60,000 nt of DNA from Owenia fusiformis (taxonomy: Eukaryota; Annelida; Polychaeta; Sabellida; Oweniidae), in NCBI GenBank assembly GCA_903813345.2, contig CAIIXF020000005.1, positions 34,539,375 through 34,599,374 on the forward strand, given 5' to 3'. Position numbers and translations under genes: made by a program. Numbering within the stretch: the stretch's first letter is position 1; each line of letters starts with the position of its first letter. The notes beneath the pieces are model-generated. The model was not told the DNA's origin, did no database searches, and was given only the letters and a program-made list of their open reading frames with translations. Of the stretch, positions 25,701-38,278 are shown one piece after another.

Positions 25701-28700
25701 CCTGCTGATATCATTTTGAATTGATATTGTTAAGTTATTTAAGATTGTTATTCCGAGTGACACAAAAAAATACCACATACCTACATAATTTTGCATAACT
25801 TTTTGTCTACGTGGATTATAACATGTACTTTTGCCACTAGATTCCATGGAGCTACTTAACAAGAAGTTACAGGTGACTACGTAATGTTGTTGGCATTTTT
25901 TGCGTCAGCCTGTAAAATACCAAGTACCTTTTAAAGGGACGAGAAGGGGTAGAAGAGTCAAGAAGAGAAGATAGAAACAAGGCATTAACATGAAAAATGT
26001 CATCACCTGCCATTTGTTACAGACACCGAACGCTAAACACCACCAGCCGAACACCAACCACCATCTGCAAAAGGAGACATATTACATAATGTTACCTCTT
26101 GTGGTCTGTGGTGGTGACATAAAAATCAATATGCATATATATGATCATACCTAGAGGGATCCTATAGATTATGACAATGATCAAATTTACAGGGGCCCCA
26201 TGGGTTAATTATTATGAGTCAACTATGAGTACTGTATTTAGCCATACCTACAGGGGCACAAGTCAGCTAGCTATAAGCGAAGTTTAATTACAAGTTTTAT
26301 TGAAAGTTCTATAATAGCTTAATCTACATCATATAAATTATCACTTGAGGTGTCAGATTTACCCAAGTACATACTCCCAATTGTAAGACTGATATTGCCA
26401 ATAACACCTTGTCCGTGTTTAAGTGGTCAAACAGTGAGAAGTCCGTCTGCATATTCTGTCACCCTGATCACTCTCTTTCCACTTGATTTCTCCCTAAAAT
26501 TTGAGAGAAGTGCTTCATTTTCTGGCATTTCTGTACAATTTCAAATCCTTGCTAAAATCTGGATTACTTTATTTCTTGTTATTTCCTCTCTTTTTCCATT
26601 TTTTTGCATTTTGAAACACCACCCTTGTGATATTTTTAGTGAGGGTGTCTCAATCAATGACATTTTGATAACAGGTCAAGTCAATATCTTTGAAACAAAA
26701 TAAGATAATTTTATTGCAATAAAGTTAAAACTATTGAAAACAATCCACTTGTTAAATGATCTGGTTGCTCAGAGTCTAGTGAGAAGTTTTAACATGTAGC
26801 TTTCTTTTAAAGACCCCATATAAAGTCTAAACCACTTTGGCTTAAATGTTAGCTTCACTGCACCAATGCATTACATCCATCCTAAATTATTTTGTGTTGA
26901 AAATATTGCATGAAAAATAAGCAAGAAATTAAAATGTAAATGTAGAAAAGTGGTTTAAAGAAAAAATGCCGAGAAATTTAAATACAGAAATCTGTTTGAA
27001 AAGCATAAGATAACTTTTTTCGAAAGTCTTTGTCCCAATATGGTCATGAAAAACAATATTTGAATGATTCAAAAAATGTTTTAAACTTAAAACCAAAGGA
27101 TCTGCTAGACCGGTTATTCAAAAATGAGACACATACTTAACATCTTACATGTCTTCTCAAGCAAGGCCATCTTTGTACAGTCAATGAACATTTCTTCATT
27201 TTCAACGTTCTGTTGATCCTATCATAAATTCCTTTTACGTTTTAACAAAAGCAAGGTCAAAAAATATCCCCTAATTTCTTTGAGTTTTAAAAAATATTTC
27301 TTGTAATAATTTAATTTGAAAATACATTTACCATTTATTCCAATGCATTTGTCATGCTTTTATGAAATTAAGGTACAAAATACTTCTCGACATAAAAATG
27401 AATCAAAGGTGCCACCTATAAATAATTGCCAATTGACTATGCAACCTTTGCTTTGAGCTTCTGTTTGGATGACATTAAAGTAGAAAATATGTCAGAAGAG
27501 AGATTGGACATATAATAACAAACATTTGGATGGGTTACACGAAGTGAGTGAACAGTTAAAATTTAACTTTACACAATTTTCACACCTGTGAGCATTTAAA
27601 AACCTCACTTAAGTTTTAAAACTATTCAAACAAGTTATTTCGCTGATAAGAGCTATTGAGAAACAATAAAATTATAAATGATCAGATCATGAAAGCATTT
27701 TTAGGTCAGTTTAACTTGATAGTAGATGTATTGTTCTTGATGATAAAATAACCATCAAATCAAATAGCCATAATGATTTAGTTTCATTCTTGTTTTACAA
27801 TTTCTGTCTTATCATTTTTTGTGACTTATCTTTGTGTTTAGAGAAAAGAAATGAATTTATAATGTTAATGACAATTAACTAGAAGCAAGGAGTTCCACAG
27901 TTGTTGATTAAATATAGGAGCGCAAGTTAAGTTGAAAATAAATAGATTTAGTAGAACACATATGTTTTTTACATGAATCTCTTAAATATGTCAGTGACAT
28001 AAACTTTACTTCAAATCTGTCAGTCATGCACAATTCATATTAGTTTTGTAACATTGTTTGACTTAAGGAAGAAAATCATGGGATGAAACTGCTGAGACTG
28101 AGAGAGCAGTTTTAAAAATATACACATACCTTCAATTCCAGAACAAAAATTCTTCGATTAACGGGTGGAATATTTAACTGCAAAAATATTTCTAAATAAT
28201 TTTTGTAATGCCTAGATGTTGTATGTAGTCCTTGGATGATCAGCCATCTCCATAACATTTTAAACTATTTTAACTCTCATGCTAGATTATTTTCTGTATT
28301 TATCCAGGGCAGAAATATTTTGCCAAATCATTTAAAATTATTGAATGCTTGACCTGACATCTTTAAAACTGAATTATACATACAATGATTACAGATATCA
28401 CTTATTATCAGTGATAGATGGTAGGTCTGGTGGTGGCATTGACATTAAGTAAGGCGGCATGAACATGCCAATCAGCATATTTAAACAAGTTTACTCTAGC
28501 TAAGATGTTCAGTCAAAATATAATTTCTAAACTAATTACACGAAACCCTAGATCCACATATAGGGAAGAATTACAAACTGATATATGTCACGGCCCCTTA
28601 CAGTATAATACTAATAATAAATACAAAAAACTTTTGTAATACATTCTTACTTTACAAATTTTATTATTGCACATTTTTGAGTTAGAATCTTAATTCAAAT

Positions 28701-30075
28701 CTCAAAATAAACAATTACAATACAATATGTACAAATGAAAACTCTACATGATCAAAAATGACATTGTAAGCCAAGTAGGTCAAATGTCAAATTCAGAACT
28801 ACAGGTGAATCGATTTGTATACTTTAACATGTGAAATGCAGTCTTTCATTGAGCCTCAGGTCCTCCCCATATACTTCGCCCCATTGGTGTAATATTGGGG
28901 TAGGGGTGAGGTAAAAGACTCGCTGCAAGACTTGACAGTACCTAATAAATATACATCATATATATGCTAAATATTTGAATATCACATTGATATATTACAA
29001 CAGTATTCTATTGTCCACTATTTGTCAACTTCTCATTATTAAACAACAGATATCAATATATTTGATATATAATTGATAGACAATCCAGTCTACAAGCTAT
29101 CATAAAATGGCATTAGCCTTACAAATACAAGATATTCAATGAATAATTTTGATGAACGAATCCTATTATTCTCCACTCGATTTCACTGATTTTAAATATT
29201 TTCTTTTTCCGCGAACACTCGCCACACACACTCATCTGCATAATTTTGTATATTTATTGTCACATGATCAGAGGTCCTGTTGAGTTTATATATTTCTAGT
29301 TGGTTACTGGTAATAGTAAAGATTTCATCTCAGGTTTATTTTGTGTGAATGTTCAGTTACATTGTGGAATGTTTATACTTTTTATCATCTATGTACACGG
29401 GCTACCTGCAAATAGAATTGAACATTTGTGGCTTGTTCTATTTACTAGCACATAATGGCATGTTTATGTTATATTTATTGAATATGTATAAGAAGACCAA
29501 ATGTCATCTCCACTTAAAATGTTGCAAATGGTTACAAACGCGTAACAAATTGTTACAAATGCCAAACGCTTGTTTGAAAAATTGCGAAAGACAGATGGAT
29601 GGATGGATTGATTAACCATTACAATTAACCAGGTAAAACCAAAAATTAAAATAACCTAGTTGTTTTGAAAATTCAGTTTTCTTACACATACCCATGAGGC
29701 CATTTCTCTAAAGTAAATGAATTTCAAATGTTGAAATCAAATCATCCTTCGCAATGTTAATGTTTTTTATAATTTTAGACTAAACGATAGAATAGCATAT
29801 AAATTGTCATGTAAATGCCTTAATGTACAACACACTTAATAAAAGAAATATACATATACATACAAAAAGCAAATAAGTAACATACTATACACAAAGTAAA
29901 TACATTGTGAATCATTACATTATACATACCTGAAGACATTTGTTCATTTCCATTCATGCTGAATGATGACTACTGTTTTGTTATCAAGGAGAGGTCCGAA
30001 CAATGGGTTAACCTGTGCAAGTATTGTGCATAGCCAGCTGCAAATTTAAGTATTATATATAAATTCTAAATGATG
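22740..30075. other. Gene-poor intergenic DNA
   Basis: I found no exon, RNA gene or bounded element. Open stretches at 23284-23610 (minus), 23595-23882, 26350-26703 and 29349-29615 lack splice context or recognisable products. A lone transposon-end motif, CACCCTGTA, occurs near 25252 without a partner that I could find. Confidence 0.5.
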
Positions 30076-30394
30076 TACAGCAAAACCTGTGAAAGTAGAA
30101 CACCCTTGATACCTCTAAAGAGTTCCCACTTGCCACTTGGGAAGTGTCAACTTACAGCATCATGATAAACCATGACATCTCATTTCTTCTCAGCCCTGAG
30201 GTGAAAATGTTTCAGGTGAAATAGAAAGATGCTATGAGTATCAGAATGAATTAGAGAGGCTCAGTCAGTGTTTGGTCACTGGAAAGTGTTCTACTTATGA
30301 AGGTGTTCCAGTTATAGAGATGTTCGACTTATAGAGGTGTTCCACTTGTGAAGGTGTTCTAGCAGAGGTGTTCCACTTTACAAGTTTTACAGTA
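30076..30394. mobile_element. Short inverted-repeat element, TACAGTAAAAC family, copy 2
   Basis: Starts TACAGCAAAACCTGTGAAAG and ends ACAAGTTTTACAGTA, an imperfect inverted repeat. The interior carries serial 'gaggtgttccact' phrases, the complement of the 'gtggaacacc' phrase seen in copies 3 and 4. This is the longest of the four copies at 319 bp, apparently by internal repetition. Confidence 0.6.
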
Positions 30395-31209
30395 GGTATG
30401 ATGATGTATACAAAGTATACAAAATATTCATCATTAGAAATGAAATATAAGAAAAATACATTTTGTCTACTTTGGCAACATTTAGAGTTAATCTCAGAGA
30501 ACAGAAGATTAAAGAAATGATGGTAATACCCTGGTATATATACTTTTTACGGCCGGGTATGTAGATTCCTGAATTAAATTGCTGTATGTTAATTATAACC
30601 TCCACATTTCTACACTCAAAATTATGATTAGACTGTCCTATGATATACTTACAATACATAGCAACAAACAGCTGTTAGCACTATCATCGTTTGTATAATT
30701 CTGAAATTAAACAACAAAAAATTATGTGAATGGCCTTATTGATAGGTTCTCAAAGTTTAGATTTATATCTTTCATTGGCTCTGGAAATGTGGAGCATTCA
30801 AAATTCAGCCTTGCATCAATTGATTTGCATCTTGGTATTACTTGAGTACTTATACCAGCTATACCCCAATAAATGAGAGCTTTGAGACGGTTGTTGGCTG
30901 ACCAACATTTTTGACTTCCTGTTTACCAACAAGTATAATTCACTAAGATTATCTGTCAATTTCATTTTAGATTTGTTGTCTTCTCTAAGGTAGGTGGGTT
31001 CATGTCCTTTTATTCTGATTACGTTTTGAGTAGAATTTACAATTAGTTTTATAGAAGAGATGGGTTGAATTTTTTTCAATTTTTTTTATCTTGGGCCGTG
31101 ATCTGCCATGTGAAAAGAGTGTCCAAGGGACTCTGGAGCTCCTTGCGCAATTATTTTTGTGCAGAAGCGGTACCTCACGTTCAATACAAATATGGCTGTC
31201 AGGTAAAAT

Positions 31210-31604
31210 AAAGGACGATTCTCGGTTTGGAGAACAGTCTCCTGGGCTAATATTTTTTTTCATGAAAAATATAGAAATATTACCCAAATTAAACTATGAA
31301 TATTCAAAAGAGGACATTTAAATCTACAAGATGTAAAAATATCAAATTGGTCTGGAGCAGGGATAACGCTCAATTAGACCGATTTTAATAAAATACTAGT
31401 CTCGATTTGGGGAAAGAAGTTCATCAGTGTACTGCGCTAATATTTTTTTGAGAAAAATCTAGAAATATTACCCAAATTAAATTATGACTATTCAAAAGAG
31501 GACATCCAAATCTATATTATGTAAAAAAATCAAATTTGTCCGAAGCAGGGATAATGCTCATTTAGATTGATGAACTTCGTTCTCCAAACCGAGAATCATC
31601 CTTT
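31210..31604. mobile_element. AAAGGACGATTCTCGG inverted-repeat element, copy A
   Basis: A 395-bp element. The left terminus AAAGGACGATTCTCGG... (about 26 bp) is matched inversely by ...CCGAGAATCATCCTTT on the right. The interior is two diverged tandem units about 180-190 bp apart; compare CTCGGTTTGG at 31221 with CTCGATTTGG at 31401. Each unit contains AGAAATATTACCCAAATTAAA. No ORF of note, and no clear target duplication. Confidence 0.85.
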
Positions 31605-31651
31605 GTTTCTAAATCGTGATTTAACACGATATTAGCGTGAATTTTCAACAA

Positions 31652-31711
31652 TTTAGGCTGTGGTTACTACAGTTTAGACTGTGGTTACTACAGTTTAGAC
31701 TGTGGTTACTA
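31652..31711. repeat. 21-bp tandem repeat, just under three copies
   Basis: The unit TTTAG(A/G)CTGTGGTTACTACAG repeats at 31652, 31673 and 31694, with the last copy truncated after TTACTAC. It sits between copy A and the 3.46-kb element. Confidence 0.9.
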
Positions 31712-32931
31712 CCTTCTATGGTGGATAGGTTGTGGCGGCACTCAATTAGAGTGTGGCGCCCCACCATACTCTAAAAGCCTAGCGAGAGCCCTGAATTTAT
31801 GATTTCCATTTATTTAGCCTGTTGTGAGAAATTCTAGTGAAACCCCTGTGATTAGTCTATTAATATTAAATTATTCATGATGCTTTATAATTTAGACCAA
31901 AATACTGTAGATTGGGTTAATTTGGCGCCCGCTTTAATTTGGCGAATTTGGCGAAATTGAAAAATTCGCCAATATAAATCTTTGCCAAAATTTAGAATGA
32001 ATCCCCGGGAATTATCTAGGGTATTTCGTCGAGTGTATTTAGGTCACTTCCGGTTTAGTTTTTTCCAAAAATATGAAAAAAATGTCTCTCATAAATTGGC
32101 TCAGAACTGGTCAGTCACTTATTAATACAGTCTATGGCATGGGCCATTTTCCACCTCATATTTAGGTCATAGCTTCCATGGGAGAAAAGGCCCAAATGAC
32201 CTAATTCCATGACCTTAACTAAAATTGTAAAATGGCCCGACCTGATTCACTCAATTAAACAAAACACGATTATACAAATTGAGTGTAGATTACTCCTAGT
32301 ACATGAATATTTCAATATTGTTGAATCTAGTTATACAGTAAAATTGCAATAGTTGTATATTCATACAAAATTTTGGAAGTATCATCTATCTCGGGTATCA
32401 ATATTTTAAATGAAGGGCCTTCCTCATATAAAAACGAAGGTCATCCCAGACCAAAAGGATAGATTTAACTACATGTATGCATATGTATTTGTTGTCATGC
32501 CTTTGTTATGGAAGAAATCCCAAGGAACCTACATGCCCACCTACACGCAACTTTCAAGCGTTTTTCTCTTACTAATCCCAGAATATCTGCACTTTTTCCA
32601 TATTTGTCAAAAATAACAAAGGGCCAATAAATTGTCATTAACAACAATCTTTCCAAAATTATAACCATTTTAGGGGCAGAATAGAGAGATTTCACACATA
32701 AGTAAAAGTACAACTTATACGTATACATATAACTTAAAGGGTCTTGTCGAACTATTATATTTACTAAAATCAATTTTAAATTGTACTTAATGGAACATAA
32801 CTATTCCCGATATAGAAAAGCTCCATCAACTAGAGACTGTGAATGCACTGTCATCTGCACGTGTAGATTATGCACATCATAATTAAATGCTTGCTTCCGT
32901 GTCATAGTAGTTATAGTGTATTATAAACACG

Positions 32932-32971
32932 ATCCTTTAAAGTGAGTCATTATCCTTTAAAGTGAGTCATT
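32932..32971. repeat. Two tandem copies of a 20-bp unit containing TGAGTCA
   Basis: ATCCTTTAAAGTGAGTCATT occurs twice head to tail. Each unit contains TGAGTCA, the AP-1 consensus, but nothing else suggests regulatory use; it lies inside the 3.46-kb element. Confidence 0.9.
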
Positions 32972-33255
32972 ACATAAACAAGCTGATTATTTCAAAGTTT
33001 TCATGATCAATATAAGTTCAATGAACTTACAAACGGTATAAATACGTAGATGATAAACGTATACAGTTGGATCTCCGTATAAAGCTTTACCTACATGTGT
33101 GTGGAACAATTGACCGCAAGCATTTTAAAAAATTAATTGACTGAATAGGAACAATATCCAATCAAATACCTTAACTATCAATTTGAAACACCAATCAAAC
33201 CAGTAGGTTCTAGCGATTCCTGGAAACGACCCATTCAGTAGCTCAACAAATGACA

Positions 33256-33481
33256 TACAGGGTGTTTCATAACGAGCATCTCCAAAAAGTCAATTTGAGA
33301 AGAGATGGGTCTATTACATTATGTACTATATATGAGCCTATTTTATTCTAGACAAACATATTTGGATCAACTTAACATGCTACAATTCAAGAAAGTACAA
33401 ATGGCATCCCTTTGACCTTTATTTATTACAGTCCGAGAAGATCTTTCCTGACGAAAAGCCCACATTATGAAACACCTTGTA
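33256..33481. mobile_element. 226-bp TACAGGGTGTTTC element nested in the 3.46-kb element
   Basis: The left end TACAGGGTGTTTCATAA and the right end TTATGAAACACCTTGTA match inversely at 16 of 17 positions. The terminal TA fits TA target duplication. It is too short to code and lies inside the larger inverted-repeat element. Confidence 0.75.
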
Positions 33482-35441
33482 CGTTTACTTATAAGTATAA
33501 GTATACGTTATAAGTTGTACTTTCACTATGTACGAAATCTCTCTAATGACAATCTCCTTTGCAGTATGATATAATAGAAATGTCATTCATTGAATTTAAT
33601 AGAGATTCACTTGGAAATGATTCCATTTCTTCTGATAATGTGTACATATTTTCATTTTATCACTGTTAACAAGTCATTTCTTGCAAATATTATTCTATAA
33701 ATCTGTTTATCTCTGTTTTTGTGATTATATTGAGGCAACAAATAAGCATCTATCGGGGTTTTTAGTTCTATGGAATCTAAACATTTGTACATTGCCTTTC
33801 TTTTTGAAGTATACATATAGTGCATTTACCATTGTGATGGGGTTGGAAGTCAAACAAATCTGTATTTCTCGTTGAATATGATTGTTTGCAGCCTTTTCTT
33901 GCTCATCACCGATGACTTGTGCAAAGTAAATGAGAATGGATAAGTTGATTATTATCTATTATGTTGATCGTACAGTATATGACACCAATAGATCCATTAA
34001 AAAATCTTTCTATTTCAGTTTTAGTGACTATTGTTTTAACACATACTTATGTTTGGCTTATGTTTACTAATATATTTTGATGTTGAATTTCAACACCTTC
34101 AATATAAAAGTCCATTGAGTAAATGAACTATGCATTCTGTATTACAAGTATAATTATTTTTAGAAAAACGAAGCTTTAGAATACAAGCTATCAGAAGACA
34201 ACATATTATTATTATTAGACAACGTTATTTTTGAAATAAAATCACATTGAATAATGGTGAAAGAAACAAGTCAATTGTAAATGAATAATAGAGGGATAAA
34301 AATAATATACATAGCAGTTTCTACATATGAAATATGTCAAAACGTAATAATTAGTATTTACTGCTTTATTCAATTTCACACATATTGTCTTATCACAATT
34401 AAATTCAGCATATCCTCATATGTTCTTATAAAAATGATTAAATGCCAAAGCACTTTTATCAGATGGAAAAATAGTAGGAAAGGTGTGAGGTTAAAAATGG
34501 TTAATATCGTTCTATAGATCTTGTAAACTGTGTCACATTGTACTCTTGTAGTAGAATGCTATACCCCCCCCCCTTGTTTAACTAGAACTTGTGAACTGAC
34601 ATATCAGAACTGCAAATCTTTTAGTCTTATTTCAACAATTTTAATATTACAAAGTATGTGAACTGCTCAATATTATATGCTAACATCTTCTGTACCACAA
34701 AGACACTATACTAGCAGATTAATGGCACTTGATTAAGTAATTTGTACATATCAATCTTTAAGCTTTTTGGTCACTCAAATGAATCAAATAAACTTGATGC
34801 CAAGATATTAAATTACGTTATGATCCTATTTTTAAAAAAAATGGTTCATGAGAAATTGAGATAATTAAGAAAACTTCCCAAATTCTTCACATTGCTATTG
34901 CTCCATATTGATGTGGACGTCAAAAAAGAGACTGACACTGGTGTGTAGATATTCAAATGAGCTAGAGTATCATGCCATCTTTAATCCTTAATTTTGATTA
35001 ATTACAGAGAAATATGCATGTAGGTTACTAGGTCGGGCCATTTTACAACTGACCCATACAGCGGTGGAAAATGGCCCATGCCATAGACTGTAATACTCAG
35101 GGAAAAACTAGAAAGGAAAAGTGCAGTATAGTAGCAGCATCAATCGAGGTGCAAAATGTAAAGGATGATCTCACAAAAATGTACAAACGTGGTGAATATT
35201 GCCAGTGGTCCTCAAAAGAAAAAATGAACATAAAATTCGCAAACAACGCGTAAGTTAATTAAATTTTTTTTTGCATATCCGCCAAATTAAATAGCCGCCA
35301 ATATGCCAAAAATGGCAAAATCGCCAAATTAAGTAGCGCCAAATTAACCCAATCTACAGTAAAGAATACACACACAAATAAATCATAAAATCAACGAATA
35401 AACATTAAATATTCACATATGTTTGGTAATTTTTCGTATTG

Positions 35442-35833
35442 AAAGGACGATTCTCGGTTTGGAGAACAATCTCCTGGGCTAATTTTTTTTCATGAAAAAT
35501 ATAGAAATATTACCCAAATTAAACTTTGAATATTCAAAAGAGAACATTTAAATCTACAAGATGTAAAAATAACAAATTGGTCTGAAGCAGGGATAATGCT
35601 CAATTAGACCGATTCAATAAAATACAAGTCTCGATTTGGGGAAAGAAGTTCAATAGTGTACTGCGCTATAATTTTTTTGCGAAAAATCTAGAAATATTAC
35701 CCAAATTAAATTATGACTATTCAAAAGAAAACATTCAAATCTATATTATGTGAAAAAATCAAATTTGTCCAAAGCAGGGATAATGCTCATTTAGATTGAT
35801 GAACTTCGTTCTCCAAACCGAGAATCGTCCTTT
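35442..35833. mobile_element. AAAGGACGATTCTCGG inverted-repeat element, copy B
   Basis: 392 bp, same orientation and dimeric interior as copy A, starting AAAGGACGATTCTCGG and ending CCGAGAATCGTCCTTT, so the inverted termini remain essentially perfect. It begins about 80 bp after the end of the 3.46-kb element. Confidence 0.88.
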
Positions 35834-36107
35834 CTGGAAATTACAAGTAAACCATTCATTTTCACAGTCAATATTTTACCTCTTGGAGTGCCAAATGCTC
35901 AATGGTTGATGCAACAAAGGTGATATGATTTCATTGAAATGTGTGTTCTAACCTCTAGAATGTAAGTAAGACTCCCAATCTTTAGGTAACTCTTATATTT
36001 CAAGTTCTACCGACGCAGTTGGGGAAAAAAGTAGTAGAAAAGCTTGAACATTTTTGAGAAATCACAAATTCGAGAAAATTAATAGCGGCAAGATTTCAAC
36101 AGACTAC

Positions 36108-36778
36108 AGTCTGTTACACTGCTTCAAAGGCAAGCAGTTGAACCTGAAAATTAAGAAAGGACGATTCTCGGTTTGGAGAACAGTCTCCTGGGCTAATATT
36201 TTTTTCATGAAAAATATAGAAATATTACCCAAATTAAACTATGAATATTCAAAAGAGGACATTTAAATCTACAAGATGTAAAAATATCAAATTGATCTGG
36301 AGCAGGGATAACGCTCAAATAGACCGATTTTAATAAAATACAAGTCTCGATTTGGGGAAAGAAGTCCATCAGTGTACTGCGCTAATATTTTTTGAGAAAA
36401 ATCTAGAAATATTACCCAAATTAAATTATAACTATTCAAATGAGGACATTCAAATCTATATTATTTAAAAAAATCAAATTTGTCCGAAGCAGGGATAATG
36501 CTCATTTAGATTGATGAACTTCGTTCTCCAAACCGAGAATCGTCCTTTATAGACCATCGTGCCATAATATATAGAAAAAATTGAAAATTAACATGGTAGA
36601 GAAGCATCAAAATATAAGAGGTTACAGACTTTATGAGCCAATTTACAAGCAATCCAACATATACAAATGTCATTCGTGTGCAATATGAATATTTTTTTCT
36701 ATATATTATTGCACAATATTATTTAGATTTCTTATATTTCCGGTTTAACTGCTTGCCTTTGAAGCAGTGTAACAGACT
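36108..36778. repeat. 32-bp perfect inverted repeat enclosing copy C
   Basis: The arm 36108-36139 (AGTCTGTTACACTGC..., 32 bp) is exactly complementary to 36747-36778. The arm itself includes the small palindrome CTGCTT...AAGCAG. Copy C of the AAAGGACG family lies between the arms, so this may be an older element that received copy C. A similar but diverged stretch (TCAAAGGCAGTTGAACC) occurs at about 15350. Confidence 0.8.
36156..36548. mobile_element. AAAGGACGATTCTCGG inverted-repeat element, copy C
   Basis: 393 bp with both termini intact (AAAGGACGATTCTCGG... and ...CCGAGAATCGTCCTTT). Structure and orientation are as in copies A and B. It lies within the 32-bp inverted-repeat arms at 36108-36778. 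Confidence 0.88.
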
Positions 36779-37782
36779 TTAAACACTAAGCGAAAAAATG
36801 GGCGTGAAACTTCAAAATAAAATCAAATATTAGTTGGGAGTACAGTATCATCAATATAAGGTATTTATAATTCTTGATGCTAAATTGATCCATAACCATT
36901 TGGATGTATTTATTTAAATTTTAAGATATACCTTATCCGCATAGTTATGACCATGAATCATGTTATTAATTTGTGAAAATGAAAACCTTGATAAATTGAC
37001 AGAAAATTACTCCCCCCAAAACAAAGCCTATTTTCGGCAATTTGTCATCGTCTTGAACCAGATTTTTTGCGATATTGTGAAACATACCCTCTATTGGGTC
37101 CTTTGGGTATTACCCATGGAAGCACACCACCAACAACTGCCCAGAAAATGGTAACAACGATCATTGGTATTTCCATCCCCATTTTTACAGGAAATGAAGC
37201 TCGTGACTCTACGGACTGAATAAAATGACACGCCAAATGTAAATTAAAAGAAGATGATTGTGTGACGGTATGTAGATGTTTCAATAGAAAAATATATTGA
37301 ACAGATAACTCCAGTATATTATTTTATACTTTTTGATATGACTTGAATATATTATGTCTTAATATTCTTTCAAATTTATGATGCAAATCTTGTTAGAAAA
37401 AACTATTTTGGGTGACCAAGTACCTGCATAGAAACCTATATACAAAATGTGAAAAATATCCGTCTATCTTTAGCAGTGAGTGTGCTCATATAGATCAAAT
37501 AGGAAGCTAAACGTTAATATTCATCGCGATATAAAGATTCAAAGTATGGAAGGAAAAAGGAAAGAAGGAATTTCAGATAGCAAGTCACTTGGTAAACATC
37601 CTTTATTTTGTTGTCTAAAAAGTAAAATCATTACTGATTGATTGAAAAATGTAAAATAACCTCAGACTCAGACTATTGTTTACTCCAGTTATAATGGGCC
37701 TATCCCACCTGGTCGTCACTGTAGAAAATCTAATGAGATCACTGGACTTTGGTTGTCAATCTGTCCTAATTCTAGACTTTAG
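36779..37782. other. Non-coding gap
   Basis: No exon or bounded element is recognised. Short open stretches at 36960-37154 and 37045-37284 (minus) overlap each other and look like chance openings. Confidence 0.5.
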
Positions 37783-37814
37783 CATGGGCTTTCAATTAGA
37801 GTTGAAAGCCCATG
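37783..37814. repeat. Perfect 13-bp hairpin, 6-base loop
   Basis: CATGGGCTTTCAA (37783-37795) and TTGAAAGCCCATG (37802-37814) are exact complements around TTAGAG. It abuts the reverse-transcriptase relic. The same arm sequence occurs in the foldback at 12310, and CATGGGCTTTC recurs near 44269. Confidence 0.9.
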
Positions 37815-38110
37815 ACTGTAGTAAAGCCTTCAATATACATAGCTAGCCGCCCATCGTTGCTGGTAAAGTTGGAGTATTACGGTACCAGGGACAAGACCAA
37901 GACCTGGATTACAGAATGGCTGACTCAAAGAACACAGAAGGTAGTTGTAAATGGGGAAACGTCTAAACCAGCCAAGGTAACATTTTGAGTTCCACAAAAC
38001 ATTATGCTTGGTCCCTTGATGTCCCACATCAACTGTAAGGGTGTTTGCTGATGACTGTGTAAACCGAACCATGAAGTCAGCGGCAGATGAAGCTGAGTGC
38101 TGCAGAATGA
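37814..38110 (+). pseudogene. LINE reverse-transcriptase relic
   Basis: The translation in shifting frames gives DCSKAFN, then LLVKLEYYGTRDKTKTWITE, WLTQRTQKVVVNGETSKPAK, VTF-stop-VPQNIMLGPL and FADDCVNRTMKSAADEAECC. These follow the usual order of non-LTR retrotransposon reverse-transcriptase blocks (F-S-K-A-F-D, WI..WL..R.Q.V, GVPQG..LGPL, FADD) in CR1/jockey-like elements. There is an in-frame stop, at least one frameshift and a deletion of the residues normally between LGPL and FADD. It is a dead fragment, and no endonuclease is seen. Confidence 0.8.
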
Positions 38111-38278
38111 CCTCACTCTACCTCACCTCAACTATACCAATGTGCCAAATACCAATGTACATATGTAGTACAACCATGCATGCTTTATTCTTGATGATAC
38201 ATGCATACATGTATCATAAACAATATTTTTCTCTATAATAAATAGAGTTTCAATTAAAACAATCAATGTTATTTGCAG

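Larger units (their letters stand above)
31903..35361. mobile_element. 3.46-kb inverted-repeat element with GGCGAATTT-rich ends
   Basis: The terminal 26 bp (31903-31928, beginning TACTGTAGATTGGG) is perfectly inverted at 35336-35361. Further inward, a 28-bp perfect inverted pair (32126-32153 and 35065-35092) and a 17-bp pair (32226-32242 and 35031-35047) occur in mirror order, so the arms extend about 340 bp. TA at both edges suggests TA target use, as in Tc1-mariner. Repeated TTTGGCG/CGCCAAA motifs crowd both tips. The 2.7-kb interior shows no recognisable transposase; it contains a nested 226-bp element (33256-33481) and a 20-bp tandem duplication. Confidence 0.75.

Noticed and set aside
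26350-26703. 117-codon + strand open frame
   Set aside because: Hydrophobic, unrecognisable product in AT-rich DNA with no splice or homology support; kept out of the gene list.
30387-31079. Minus-strand open frames near 30.4-31.3 kb
   Set aside because: They overlap the short inverted-repeat element and copy A or have unrecognisable products.
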